A DNA stretch of 64,000 bases from Pseudidiomarina indica (GCA_029279945.1 JAJUHK010000011.1:1-64000); one strand, 5' to 3'. Positions 19,714 to 29,394 are shown, numbered from the stretch's first letter. Notes: generated from the letters alone by a model not told the origin. Program-made: numbers and translations.

Positions 19714-21074
19714 CGCACTAGTTGGATGAGTGCTTTAGCAATATCAATGTTGTTGATATAGCCACGGAATTTATCAGCACCAGGACCATAGGCCATGACA
19801 GGAACATCAACCGCAGTATGCCCTGAGGTGGTCCAACCAGTTCGGGTGTGCTCGGTGATGATACTCGCAAGCACTTGGTGAATCGGATACAGACGTTCAC
19901 GACCTTGTGCCGAGTCATCGAACTGTGTACTGAGTAAGCGTTGCCATTGTTCATCAGTGACCGGTAGATTGAGTACTGGCGTTAGGTAGTCACGCCATTC
20001 CTCCCGTGGCAGTTGCGCTAACGTTGTTGCCATGGTTTCAATGGAACTGTTAATTCCCATGACCTTGTCTGTGTGCCAAGCATACTCACCACCTTGGCCA
20101 AGTGTTAAACCTCCGGTGGAATGGTCAGCGGTAATGACCAACAGGGTATTAGGATTCGTTGCGATATAGTCACGTACAACCTGTACTGCTGCGGCAAAGT
20201 CAGCCATCTCGTGAATGGCGCAGGCGATATCGTTGGCGTGGCCACACCAATCAATCATACTGCCTTCAATCATGAGCGCAAACGGTTTGCCGTTTTGCTG
20301 AGATTGCTTATCTAATAGGCGTAGCGCATGCTGCGTCATTTCGGCGAGACGCTCAGGGCGGTCATCAATGGCAAATGGCAGTGCTTTCGGAGCGAATAAA
20401 CCTAGGACAGGTAAATCGGTAACCGTTTCCAGTTCCTCTAATTGGGTGAGCACCTGCATACCTTGCTCAGTAAGTTGCGGCAGCCAGTTCACATCGTCGC
20501 GGTGGAAATAGCTATAGCCGCCGCCGAGTAATACATCATAACTCCAGCCACCGTTGGTGATTTGAGCGGCGTAGCTGTCGGCGATTTCGTTGTACATCCG
20601 CCGTGACGGATGGTGGGTGAAAAAGCTTGCTGGTGTTGCATGGTTTACTTGGACCGTAGCAACTGCTCCGGTGCCCCAACCATGTTCGCGAGCTAGCTCC
20701 ATTAATGTTTGTTGCGGATTCTTGTTGGCATCGAGAGCAATCGCACCATTATAACTTTTTACGCCAGTTGCAAGTGCGGTAGCGCCCGCGGCAGAATCAG
20801 TGACCCACGTATCGTCATCAGGGTAGGTCGTTGCTGCGCCCACGAGTAAATCATCAAACGGGGTAGGAGCTAATTCAGATTGACCTAATTCACTCATGGC
20901 ATAGCGGTAGGCCGAGATATACTCAAAGCCCATACCATCGCCAATCATAAAAATAATATTGGGTGCGGATGTGGTATGTGGCGCAACTGTGGTCGCTGAA
21001 GGGGCTGTCGCAGAACAGCTACTGAGAACCAAGGCAGATAGCGCAGTTAGTGAAAATAAAGTTAGCGATTTCAT
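19710..21074 (-). CDS. Alkaline phosphatase, lipoprotein
   Basis: 454-residue PhoA-superfamily phosphatase that releases phosphate from phosphomonoesters. A lipoprotein signal ends in LSSC (Cys about residue 20) and a Thr/Ala-rich linker follows, so it is probably anchored in the periplasm or outer membrane. Metal and catalytic motifs: MIGDGMG, TDSAAGATA (nucleophile Ser), the IEGSMIDWCGHAND segment, ITADHSTGG and TSGHTAVDVPV. A well-placed Pho box and -10 lie upstream, so induction by phosphate starvation through PhoB is likely. It ends four bases into the convergent amidotransferase gene. Confidence 0.92.
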   Translation of the reverse strand: MKSLTLFSLTALSALVLSSCSATAPSATTVAPHTTSAPNIIFMIGDGMGFEYISAYRYAMSELGQSELAPTPFDDLLVGAATTYPDDDTWVTDSAAGATALATGVKSYNGAIALDANKNPQQTLMELAREHGWGTGAVATVQVNHATPASFFTHHPSRRMYNEIADSYAAQITNGGWSYDVLLGGGYSYFHRDDVNWLPQLTEQGMQVLTQLEELETVTDLPVLGLFAPKALPFAIDDRPERLAEMTQHALRLLDKQSQQNGKPFALMIEGSMIDWCGHANDIACAIHEMADFAAAVQVVRDYIATNPNTLLVITADHSTGGLTLGQGGEYAWHTDKVMGINSSIETMATTLAQLPREEWRDYLTPVLNLPVTDEQWQRLLSTQFDDSAQGRERLYPIHQVLASIITEHTRTGWTTSGHTAVDVPVMAYGPGADKFRGYINNIDIAKALIQLVR

Positions 21075-21114
21075 GTTGTTATAATCCTAGTGGGTAACTT
21101 ACCGTGCTGCGCAT

Positions 21115-21148
21115 AGTGTACCACGTACAGATGACAGCTGGATGACGA
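21115..21148 (-). promoter_or_regulatory. Candidate Pho box and -10 of the alkaline phosphatase gene
   Basis: On the minus strand TCGTCAT (21142-21148), a four-base spacer, then a perfect CTGTCAT (21131-21137) form two direct repeats with the 11-base period of a PhoB site. TACACT (21115-21120) follows after exactly ten bases, the usual distance from a Pho box to the -10. The first repeat departs from consensus at two positions. The start codon is about 40 bases further on. Confidence 0.7.
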
Positions 21149-21149
21149 A

Positions 21150-21980
21150 TCAGTCTAATTGACAATTTTGTTCGGTTACCTTCCAAACGACCGGTTCCCA
21201 ATATTCGGCATTGATATACTTAAACCGTTTCGCTGGGATAAATTTCGCCGCAATATGATAGGTTTTATTAGGTTCTATGGTAAGGGTTAAATACTTTTCT
21301 GGCGCAATACCTCGGCCGCGACGTACGCTAGGATCTTGAATTAACTCATGGACTCCGATGCGATACTCCTGAGCAGCGAGTTTAATCGTCGGATTTTGAA
21401 TACGAACATTGTCGCCCGCAACGCTATTGATAAATGCAGGATGTAAGTCAGCTGCTGCCGGTGGCGTGAAGAATACGCTTAAGCGTCCACATTGCTGCTG
21501 GTTATCATTTGCCAGCGAGGCTTCGTCAAAGTCATGAAACACTTCCAAACGCCAGCCAGGAATAACGTTCGCTTGTACGGTGCCAGTCAGTTGCAGTGTT
21601 TGGCTGTCACGAATGATACCTACCACAAATTGTTGGTTATGTTCTAATTCAGCAATATGAGTTAAGAATTGTGCCAACTTTCCTGGTTCAAAGAGCTTGT
21701 CGTTGACATGAGTGAGTTGATCCCGTGGTTGCAACCCCATGATTGCGGCAACGCTACCCGGGCGGACGTTTAATACTTCTCCCTGTTCTGAAACAATCGC
21801 ACCCCACTCAAAATAGCTGCGGGCTGGTTCTTGTAGCACAATAGGGGCGGCAGAAGTCGAGGTTTTACCAGCGGCAACAGCCGCTGCCCGAGCATGTTCA
21901 CGAGCTTCAAACTCTTGGCTGTAGCCGTCAGTATGAACGCTTGCTATAGCGACCAAAAGGGTCATTAAACACCAACGCAT
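21150..21980 (-). CDS. Secreted PDZ-domain protein of an ECF sigma operon
   Basis: 276 residues from an ATG preceded by GGAGG at seven bases; the longer frame from 22022 overlaps the previous gene and lacks such a site. An N-terminal signal peptide (about 1-21) directs it to the periplasm. A PDZ-like region spans about residues 45-115 (AAIMGLQPRDQLTHVND core). The C-terminal 150 residues are beta-rich and unassigned. It lies 11 bases after the anti-sigma-like gene. By analogy with DegS and RseP, a PDZ protein beside an anti-sigma factor could sense peptides or misfolded envelope proteins, but no protease domain is present. Confidence 0.72.
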   Translation of the reverse strand: MRWCLMTLLVAIASVHTDGYSQEFEAREHARAAAVAAGKTSTSAAPIVLQEPARSYFEWGAIVSEQGEVLNVRPGSVAAIMGLQPRDQLTHVNDKLFEPGKLAQFLTHIAELEHNQQFVVGIIRDSQTLQLTGTVQANVIPGWRLEVFHDFDEASLANDNQQQCGRLSVFFTPPAAADLHPAFINSVAGDNVRIQNPTIKLAAQEYRIGVHELIQDPSVRRGRGIAPEKYLTLTIEPNKTYHIAAKFIPAKRFKYINAEYWEPVVWKVTEQNCQLD

Positions 21981-21991
21981 CAGTGTACCTC

Positions 21992-22378
21992 CTACTGTGT
22001 TAAGGCACGATATTGTGCCCAAAGTTGCGTGAGCTCTGACTCAGTTGCGCCGTGTAGGTACGCCTGCTGTAAGCGCCGTTCTAATGCATCAACGGTGTAA
22101 TTACTGGCTAACAGCATAGGCACTGCGGGCGGTTCAGCGTCCGCCAGCAGTAACGATTCCTGCTGAGGCGCGAGACCATTTGATACGTTGGTAAGCCACC
22201 AGACGATACCAACACCAAGCACAACCGCTGCCGCACTCAACCATAACGGGTGGAAGCGGGGCATTGATGCCCCTGCTGAATTTGCAATATGAGGATCAAA
22301 CTCCAAGCTCACCTGTTCGGCTTCTTGGGCGACAAATTGTTGCCATTGTTGGCGCAAATGACGTTCATTATTGGTCAT
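21992..22378 (-). CDS. Probable anti-sigma factor, single-pass membrane protein
   Basis: 128 residues. A charged N-terminal cytoplasmic part (about 1-45) precedes one membrane helix (about 47-64) and a periplasmic tail. There is no cysteine at all, so the zinc-binding HxxxCxxC anti-sigma motif is missing. The call rests on topology and on the start overlapping the ECF sigma stop by four bases, the usual sigma/anti-sigma layout. An alternative is a small regulator unrelated to anti-sigma factors. Confidence 0.68.
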   Translation of the reverse strand: MTNNERHLRQQWQQFVAQEAEQVSLEFDPHIANSAGASMPRFHPLWLSAAAVVLGVGIVWWLTNVSNGLAPQQESLLLADAEPPAVPMLLASNYTVDALERRLQQAYLHGATESELTQLWAQYRALTQ

Positions 22379-22938
22379 AGTTGCTCCTGTGATTGTGTTA
22401 TGTGGGCTTGCAACTTTGCTAATGCACGTTGATAGCGTTTACGAACAGTTGCTGCTGCTTCCCCGGTCAGTTGGGCAATTTCCTCATGGCTATAACCTTC
22501 ACCCAAATATAACCAGACTGAGTACCGCTCTGCCTCGGTCAATTGCTTAATTAAGGTATTGATATCACGCAATTGTATCAACCAATCTACCTGGTCGCTC
22601 CAACTGGGTAGGGTGGCGATATTGTCATCAAGAGGCTCCGGTGGCGGCGTTTGACTACGAAAATACGACAACGCAGTACGCACTGTGAGTTGTTTGAGCC
22701 AAGCTCCCAATCGCTGGGGATTCTTCAATTGGTGCAGCTTACGAAACGCTTGAATGAACACCTCTTGGGCAAGATCACGAGCTAGTTCACGATCATGACA
22801 CATACCAATTAATGTGCGCAGAACCGCAGTTTTATAGCGTTCGAAAATGACATGCTGTGCCTGACTTGAACCCTTGCTTGCTGCGCGGATAATGCTAGCG
22901 TCAGTTACTTGCCCAAATCCAAAGGTTTCCTTACTCAC
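22375..22938 (-). CDS. ECF-type RNA polymerase sigma factor
   Basis: 187 residues with sigma region 2 (DRELARDLAQEVFIQAFRKL, about 49-68) and region 4 helix-turn-helix (GYSHEEIAQLTGEAAATVRK, about 146-165). The spacer between them is short, as in group 4 sigma factors. A TTG start at 22971 is possible, but AAGG sits eight bases before the GTG at 22938, which fits better. It is first of a three-gene operon with the anti-sigma-like and PDZ genes, so it probably directs an envelope-stress or nutrient response. Target promoters are not visible. Confidence 0.88.
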   Translation of the reverse strand: MSKETFGFGQVTDASIIRAASKGSSQAQHVIFERYKTAVLRTLIGMCHDRELARDLAQEVFIQAFRKLHQLKNPQRLGAWLKQLTVRTALSYFRSQTPPPEPLDDNIATLPSWSDQVDWLIQLRDINTLIKQLTEAERYSVWLYLGEGYSHEEIAQLTGEAAATVRKRYQRALAKLQAHITQSQEQL

Positions 22939-23018
22939 TGTTGCGCCCTTGTTACATCTGCTATAAAACAAGATGCAACAAAGGCCATGAGTGTGACAAG
23001 CTATTTGTTATAAGTTGC

Positions 23019-24806
23019 TTAAAACTGGATATCGGCATACACCGGATCGTGATCAGAGGAACGGTAAGGCGTTGGTGCATACCAAGGGGTATCGGGTGTC
23101 GCATATTGATATTGCATCACGCTTGGTTCATCAGCGTTAATATGCCACACTGCTTGGTAAACAACGCGAGGGGCGAGGTTGCTGGAAACCAAAATGTGGT
23201 CCAGGCTGCCAGCTTGAGCATTAAACACATAGGTGTACGCTTGGGTATCAAATGCGTCGATTCGATTGTAGTAGCCGCGCTCTAATAACACCTGAATGGG
23301 GTCTTCCTGTGCGTAGGCATTAAAGTCACCTAACAGTACACGTAATGGATAACGACGTAAGTCAGGGTGCGCATCGATTGCATCAGCTAATAATTTTGCG
23401 GACTGTACGCGCACTTGGTTCCAACACCCTTGGCCATCACCTCGATCTGCGTTAGCGTCAGCAGCGTTCTTCGGACAACTCCCTTTTGATTTGAAATGGT
23501 TTACTGCTACCACAATATTCTCGACGGTGTTGTGTGGTGAGAAGCGTTGAATTAGCGGCGGCCGACTGCGAGTATTAAAAGGGTATTCGTTGACTGTAAC
23601 GGCTTCACCTTGCGGGGTGACTTTATCACTACGGTAAATAATACCGTTGGTGATTTGATCAGAACCCAATTTAGACGAAGTTGGTTTAATGAAGTCCCAC
23701 GGCTTACCGGTAACGTCACGTAGTGCGGTCACTAACTCCACAATAGCACTATGTGGGGCATAACCATCATTTTCGATTTCCAATAGGCCAATAATATCGG
23801 CATTTAGCTGACTGAGTGCAGCGATGATTTTTTCATGCTGGCGGGTGAACTCTTGTTTGTTACGAGCACCACGCTTGGTCGGGAAAGTTTTTTCAGCGCC
23901 TTCACCGTTAAAGTAGTTCAGGACATTAAAAGCAGCGACTCGAATGGTGTTGGTCGCCGGTGGTTCCAACGCAGTAGGGCGCGGGTTGCTCGTACTGATT
24001 TCAATCGCACTGGTGGGTTGCAGCTGATAATGATCGTGTTGCTGATTGATGATACCAGTAAGTGGCGCCAAAGTGTCGCCGCTGCGTATGGGCTGTGAGG
24101 CCGTTAACTGTAAACGTTGCGCAATGGTGGTTGGATTGGCTACCGATAGATTGTCATCAATGATTAGCTGCGCTAATTGGTTTTGTGCAGCGCGCTCGGC
24201 GGCTGCAGCCCCCGGTTTTAGATGTTGGGTCGGGGTATATAACCGTTCATGGGCCACGGTAAATTGGCCGTGGCGCGCTAGTCGATAATGGCCATTAACG
24301 ACCAATGGCTGGTTGAGACGTATGGGCATGCCTTCCAAGGCTTCTAAGTCAGACTGTTGCGTGAACGGTAATTGCACCTCAGTATATGCGAATGATTGTT
24401 TTTGCTGACATACCGCAACCTGCGTAAGTGCCGTAAGTTGAGTCATTTGGTTAGTTTCCGCGACTGTGCCAGTAACATAGACTAAATCACCAACATTGAC
24501 CGTATGAGGAGTATCTGCGGTGTGAATAAATAATCCCTCAGAAGTAGTGGGATCTTGATCATCATCAGCTTGCGGGCTGCGAATGAAAAACCCTTGTAAT
24601 TCGTTCTGCGCCTGCCAAGTGGCAGTAACAATGCCGCGTGTGGTCAGTTGCTCATTAAGCAACGGTGATATCGCTGCAGCACCTTGAATTTTATTAATAG
24701 GCGTAATGGTGCTGTCGCATAGTGGTGGTTGATTGAGTTGTGCACAGGCGCTGAGGAAAGTGAGTAGAATTCCAATAGTTATTGTTGTAATTCGCTGATT
24801 ATTCAT
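23019..24806 (-). CDS. Extracellular nuclease lipoprotein (ExeM/NucH-like)
   Basis: 595 residues. A signal with lipobox LSAC starts at the ATG at 24806; an upstream TTG start (24845) would bury the signal behind 13 extra residues. An OB-fold-like region (about 35-130) is followed by an endonuclease/exonuclease/phosphatase domain (about 285-595). Catalytic signatures are VAAFNVLNYF, LLEIENDGY, VNHFKSKGS, LGDFNAYAQEDP, SLDHILVS and SSDHDPVY. The family degrades extracellular DNA in biofilms and for phosphate or carbon supply. It lies 41 bases after csiV and 80 bases before the ECF sigma operon on the same strand. Confidence 0.87.
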   Translation of the reverse strand: MNNQRITTITIGILLTFLSACAQLNQPPLCDSTITPINKIQGAAAISPLLNEQLTTRGIVTATWQAQNELQGFFIRSPQADDDQDPTTSEGLFIHTADTPHTVNVGDLVYVTGTVAETNQMTQLTALTQVAVCQQKQSFAYTEVQLPFTQQSDLEALEGMPIRLNQPLVVNGHYRLARHGQFTVAHERLYTPTQHLKPGAAAAERAAQNQLAQLIIDDNLSVANPTTIAQRLQLTASQPIRSGDTLAPLTGIINQQHDHYQLQPTSAIEISTSNPRPTALEPPATNTIRVAAFNVLNYFNGEGAEKTFPTKRGARNKQEFTRQHEKIIAALSQLNADIIGLLEIENDGYAPHSAIVELVTALRDVTGKPWDFIKPTSSKLGSDQITNGIIYRSDKVTPQGEAVTVNEYPFNTRSRPPLIQRFSPHNTVENIVVAVNHFKSKGSCPKNAADANADRGDGQGCWNQVRVQSAKLLADAIDAHPDLRRYPLRVLLGDFNAYAQEDPIQVLLERGYYNRIDAFDTQAYTYVFNAQAGSLDHILVSSNLAPRVVYQAVWHINADEPSVMQYQYATPDTPWYAPTPYRSSDHDPVYADIQF

Positions 24807-24847
24807 AACATTCAACTTTTCAATGAGGCATTTTCTAGGTTGCAAGA

Positions 24848-25930
24848 TTATCGACGTGCCGATAAATCTGTGCGACGGATTTGTACGACCAAGCCAAGTT
24901 TTGGGTGATCAAAATAATGAGTTTCATGACTAATCACACGGCGCAGCTGGTTGAGTCGGTAACTACGTAAAAATTGTGATGTAGTTTGCCCTGACCGTAA
25001 CGCGTGTTCAATCTGCCCGGCCAGTTCACGTTGGTTAAAGCGTACTGTTTGCGGTACTCGCAGTTCAAGATCACTATCGATGTGTAAATAATTTCCCACT
25101 AAATAGATATGCAATAAACCATCGAGCTCCCACACTGGCTGGTGTAGGTTTCCAACATCGTCAGTCGCTGATAAGGATGGTGGATTAGGAGTTCCGTGAT
25201 CGCGATAGCTAAGCTGTAATTGCTGCTTTGATATTTGCTCAAATAATTGGTTTAACTCGTCAAATAATTGTTGTTTGCCAAAATCGGTGGTGGCATCTTC
25301 AACGTCTTGGGGCGGCGGGACCGGGTAGCCGCTAGTAAGAAACTCATGGCCGTAATTGCGGCCACCGAATAATCGAATGGTTTGCCCGCGATCGCGAGTG
25401 AATACCGGGAGTCGATAACTTAAATGCAATAACGGTTCTCCTACACCACGGCGAACCAATTGTTGGCGGAAACCATTAAACAAATGGTTATCACGCGCCA
25501 TTAAAAATGGTGTAGTACTGGTATAGATGTCACCACCTTGGCCATCGACGATGGTTTGTGGTGCCGATTGAAAACGGCTCAACATGTGCTCGGGCTGATA
25601 CCAAGGTTCGGCAAAGGGGTCTATTTCGTTTGCCTTCGCACATAACACAACGAAGTTGAAGTCATCATCAGTCGGTTCGGGGCACAGTGGTAGCCCATTT
25701 AAATAACCGAAATAATTCGGCGCGTAATGCGGCGTTAATAAGTCGATAGCAGGGTTGAATTGCCGTGGTGCATGCCAAGGAAATGACTCAAGATCACTGT
25801 TCTCGTGATGTTTAAACACTAAAACTTCCACTTCAAACCAGCGCCAGTCAGCTGGTGATTCCTGTGCCATCAAGGGCCCACTTAGTGTCAGGACAACGAG
25901 TATCGCTCCAATTCGCAACCAGTCAGTCAT
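24848..25930 (-). CDS. csiV: CsiV family periplasmic protein
   Basis: 360 residues with a signal peptide (about 1-22, ending near LMAQES). The RWFEVEVLVFKHHEN segment just after it is the hallmark of the CsiV family (peptidoglycan-binding, needed for growth on D-amino acids in Vibrio). The C-terminal region (NYLHIDSDLELRVPQ, RVISHETHYFDHPKLGLVV) is also typical. It begins two bases after mfd, the standard position in this order, so it is cotranscribed with mfd. Role in this organism is by family only. Confidence 0.85.
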   Translation of the reverse strand: MTDWLRIGAILVVLTLSGPLMAQESPADWRWFEVEVLVFKHHENSDLESFPWHAPRQFNPAIDLLTPHYAPNYFGYLNGLPLCPEPTDDDFNFVVLCAKANEIDPFAEPWYQPEHMLSRFQSAPQTIVDGQGGDIYTSTTPFLMARDNHLFNGFRQQLVRRGVGEPLLHLSYRLPVFTRDRGQTIRLFGGRNYGHEFLTSGYPVPPPQDVEDATTDFGKQQLFDELNQLFEQISKQQLQLSYRDHGTPNPPSLSATDDVGNLHQPVWELDGLLHIYLVGNYLHIDSDLELRVPQTVRFNQRELAGQIEHALRSGQTTSQFLRSYRLNQLRRVISHETHYFDHPKLGLVVQIRRTDLSARR

Positions 25931-25932
25931 AG

Positions 25933-28900
25933 TTATCCTCTGCTAAATTCTTCTAGTAATGACTCTACCAGTTTCAGACGTTCTTGAGTATCGTCAATTT
26001 TACGAAGAACGCGTAAACGCATTGGACCATCAATGCGATAATCCTGTGGTGCTTGTTGAATAAGTTGAATCAAGTATTCCGGCGGAATTTTAGTCTCTTT
26101 GGAAAATTCAAAGTTAATTCCCTGTGGACCACCGTCAACCTTACGGATACCTAGTTGTTGTGCACGCTGGCGAATCTCAGCAACACGGATAAGGTTTTTC
26201 ACCGGCTCGGGCAGTAGTCCAAAACGGTCAATCAATTCGACTTGAATCTCATCAAGTGCATCATGGCTGGTACTACTTGCAATACGTTTATAGATGCTTA
26301 AGCGGGTATTCACATCAGCAATATAAGTGTCTGGCAGTAATGCTGGGATCCGTAAGTCAACGTCGGTTTGCTCTTGTAGCAAATCTTCTAATGCTGGCTC
26401 TTTACCTTCGCGTAGAGCTTTAACAGCTTGTTCGAGCATTTCCATATATAAGGTGAATCCAATGGTTTCAATTTGGCCGCTTTGTTCATCGCCTAAAAGT
26501 TCACCAGCACCACGGATCTCGAGGTCGTGCGTCGCGAGCATAAAGCCAGCACCTAAGTCTTCGAGTTGCGAAATAGCATCGAGGCGCTTCAACGCATCTT
26601 TGGTCATGTTTTTAGGAGGCGGTGTAAGCAAATACGCATAGGCTTGATGGTGGGAGCGACCCACCCGACCACGTAATTGATGCAGTTGCGCCAGTCCTAA
26701 TTTATCAGCACGGTCAATAATGATGGTATTCGCTGTTGGTATATCAATACCTGTTTCAATAATGGTCGTACACACCAAAACATTAAAGCGTTGATGATAA
26801 AAATCTGACATGATGCGCTCGAGTTCACGCTCACGCATCTGGCCATGAGCAACAGTGATCCGAGCTTCCGGCACCAACTCGGCAAGCTCTTCTGCGATTT
26901 TCTCGATGGTATCGACGTTATTGTGCAAGAAGTACACTTGTCCACCACGAAGTATTTCACGTAAGACCGCTTCTCGAATGGTAAGTGCATCGTATTCACG
27001 TACGAAAGTTTTGACCGCTAAGCGCTTGGCTGGTGGAGTGGCAATAATGGAAAGATCACGTACGCCGTGCATTGCCATATTTAACGTTCGTGGAATTGGG
27101 GTTGCTGTAAGCGTCAAAATATCAACATCGGCACGTAACCGTTTAATGGTTTCTTTTTGCCGTACACCAAAGCGATGCTCCTCATCCACAATCAATAAAC
27201 CTAGATCTTGGAATTTCACATCGGCACCAAGCAACTTATGCGTACCTATGACAAGGTCAATTTTTCCATCTTGCAATTCCTTAAGAACTTGCTGGGTTTG
27301 TTTTGCTGTTTTAAAACGCGAAAGCACTTCGATACGAATCGGCCAATCGGCAAAGCGGTCTTTAAAATTTTCGTAGTGTTGTTGCGCTAATAAGGTAGTC
27401 GGCACGAGTACAGCCACTTGCTTATTATCGTTCACTGCAACAAATGCCGCACGCATAGCAACTTCCGTTTTGCCAAAACCGACATCACCACAGACGAGTC
27501 TATCCATCGCGGTGGCAGCTTGCATATCCTGCAGCACGGCGGCAATCGCAGCGGCCTGATCTTCGGTTTCTTCAAACGGGAAGCTGTTAGCAAAGCGCTG
27601 ATAATCAGCCTCATCGATAGTAAATGCGTAACCGGGTTTGGCTTCACGACGGGCGTAAATCTCCAGCAGCTCAGCGGCAACGTCGCGAATTTTTTCTGCG
27701 GCTTTACGTTTCGCTTTGTCCCATTGATCGTTACCTAATTTGTGTAATGGGGCTGCAGCTTCTTCGCCACCACTGTAACGGCTGAGCACATGTAATGATG
27801 CAACGGGTACATATAATTTGCTGTTGTTGGCATATTCAATGGCGACAAATTCAGTCGTGACTCCACCTGCTGGTAAGGTTTGCAGCCCTTGATAACGCCC
27901 CACACCATGCTCGATGTGAACCACTGGCTGCCCGATTCGCAATTCAGCTAAATTGCGTACCATATTTTCCGTGGTGACTGACGTTTTATGATCGCGGCGC
28001 CGCCGTTGTACAATGCGTTGACCTAACAGCTCGGTTTCTGTAATCACCAATAATTGTTCTTGGCTCAAGAAAAACGAGTTACCAATTGGGCCGATAGCTA
28101 CCGCAACATCAATATCTTGGTCAATTGCGTCATATAAATGGTTAACTTCGGTGAGCCGCAGCTGTAGCGGCATGAGTAATTCACGGAGCGATTCCCGTCG
28201 ACCGGCTGATTCAACCATAAATATCAACCGTCGATAATCACGCTCGGCCAACCGAGAGGCAAGTTTTTCCAAGGGATTTTTTAACTGATGGTTGACCGCA
28301 ATTTCGCCGACTCCTGCTGTGGCAAATGGATGTGGACCTGGTTGTGGTTTGTCAGCGGGAACCATGGCGCGGATGCGAGGTAGTGCTTTAAAATTCCCAT
28401 GAATAGAATCAACGCTTAAGTAAAGTTGCTGGGGCGCTAAAATCGGTCGTTGTATATCATAGCGGCGTTGTTCATAACGCTGCTGAATATCGCGCCAAAG
28501 CTGGTCCAGATGCGCCTGTAAATCGCCTAAGGTAATTAATAAGGTGTTTGCTGGTAAATAATCAAATAAACTTGCCGTGGATTCAAAAAATAGCGGCAGA
28601 TAATATTCAATACCGCCGGGAAACTGGCGGTTGGAGACCTGCATGTACACCGATTCCCGATCGTTTGAAGCATCAAACAGCTCGCGGTAATTGACTCTAA
28701 AACGTTCAATAGCAGTGGGGTCGGTCGGGAATTCATGGGCTGGCAGCAAATCGATTGCATCTACAGTGCCGGTGGATAATTGTGTATCGGCATCAAATAA
28801 TCGAATGGAATCGATCTCGTCATCAAAAAAATCAACCCGATAAGGCTGAGTGCTCCCCATGGGGTATAAGTCTAGTAGTGACCCACGCACACAAAATTCA

Positions 28901-29394
28901 CCGTGTTCCATCACTTGCGCGACATGACGGTATCCAGTGCGCTCAAGACGTTGTCGTACACGATGAATATCAAGTGTCTGACCTGCTTTGATTTGGATGC
29001 TTTGACCCGCAATATAGTCGGTAGGGGCAAGGCGTTGCAGTAGTGTATTAAGGGATACGATGACGCCACCTTTGGTCAGATCCGGTAGCCTCGATAACAC
29101 CCGCAAGCGTTCCGAAATAATATCATGATGCGGAGAAAAGCTATCGTAGGGTAGCGTTTCCCAATCAGGTAGCATCATGACTGGTTGCTGTTTCGGTTGG
29201 GCAAAGTATTGGATTTCTTGTTCCAGACGCAGGGCAGTTGGTGTATCTGGAGCAACGATCAGCACCGGACCATGGTGCTGTTCAATGATCTGAGCAATCG
29301 CCAGAGCAATACTACTACCAACGAGGTTTTGCCAAGTAATATCATGTAATGCCGACTTTGGTTGTGGTGGCGAAAAAGGAGACGCAATCGTCAT
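25933..29394 (-). CDS. mfd: Transcription-repair coupling factor
   Basis: 1153-residue ATP-dependent translocase that removes stalled RNA polymerase and recruits UvrA to DNA damage. A UvrB-like N-terminal module is followed by the RNA-polymerase-interaction domain (near the IEHGVGRYQGL segment), then the RecG-like motor with Walker A GDVGFGKTE and box DEEH, the TRG motif region (RLDAISQLEDLGAGF), and the C-terminal D7 domain. Length matches E. coli (1148). It is the first gene of a minus-strand run with csiV and diverges from lolC. Confidence 0.97.
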   Translation of the reverse strand: MTIASPFSPPQPKSALHDITWQNLVGSSIALAIAQIIEQHHGPVLIVAPDTPTALRLEQEIQYFAQPKQQPVMMLPDWETLPYDSFSPHHDIISERLRVLSRLPDLTKGGVIVSLNTLLQRLAPTDYIAGQSIQIKAGQTLDIHRVRQRLERTGYRHVAQVMEHGEFCVRGSLLDLYPMGSTQPYRVDFFDDEIDSIRLFDADTQLSTGTVDAIDLLPAHEFPTDPTAIERFRVNYRELFDASNDRESVYMQVSNRQFPGGIEYYLPLFFESTASLFDYLPANTLLITLGDLQAHLDQLWRDIQQRYEQRRYDIQRPILAPQQLYLSVDSIHGNFKALPRIRAMVPADKPQPGPHPFATAGVGEIAVNHQLKNPLEKLASRLAERDYRRLIFMVESAGRRESLRELLMPLQLRLTEVNHLYDAIDQDIDVAVAIGPIGNSFFLSQEQLLVITETELLGQRIVQRRRRDHKTSVTTENMVRNLAELRIGQPVVHIEHGVGRYQGLQTLPAGGVTTEFVAIEYANNSKLYVPVASLHVLSRYSGGEEAAAPLHKLGNDQWDKAKRKAAEKIRDVAAELLEIYARREAKPGYAFTIDEADYQRFANSFPFEETEDQAAAIAAVLQDMQAATAMDRLVCGDVGFGKTEVAMRAAFVAVNDNKQVAVLVPTTLLAQQHYENFKDRFADWPIRIEVLSRFKTAKQTQQVLKELQDGKIDLVIGTHKLLGADVKFQDLGLLIVDEEHRFGVRQKETIKRLRADVDILTLTATPIPRTLNMAMHGVRDLSIIATPPAKRLAVKTFVREYDALTIREAVLREILRGGQVYFLHNNVDTIEKIAEELAELVPEARITVAHGQMRERELERIMSDFYHQRFNVLVCTTIIETGIDIPTANTIIIDRADKLGLAQLHQLRGRVGRSHHQAYAYLLTPPPKNMTKDALKRLDAISQLEDLGAGFMLATHDLEIRGAGELLGDEQSGQIETIGFTLYMEMLEQAVKALREGKEPALEDLLQEQTDVDLRIPALLPDTYIADVNTRLSIYKRIASSTSHDALDEIQVELIDRFGLLPEPVKNLIRVAEIRQRAQQLGIRKVDGGPQGINFEFSKETKIPPEYLIQLIQQAPQDYRIDGPMRLRVLRKIDDTQERLKLVESLLEEFSRG

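Noticed and set aside
26855-27376. 173-codon frame opposite mfd
   Set aside because: It is antisense to the conserved RecG-like motor of Mfd, and its composition looks like a reverse-strand shadow.
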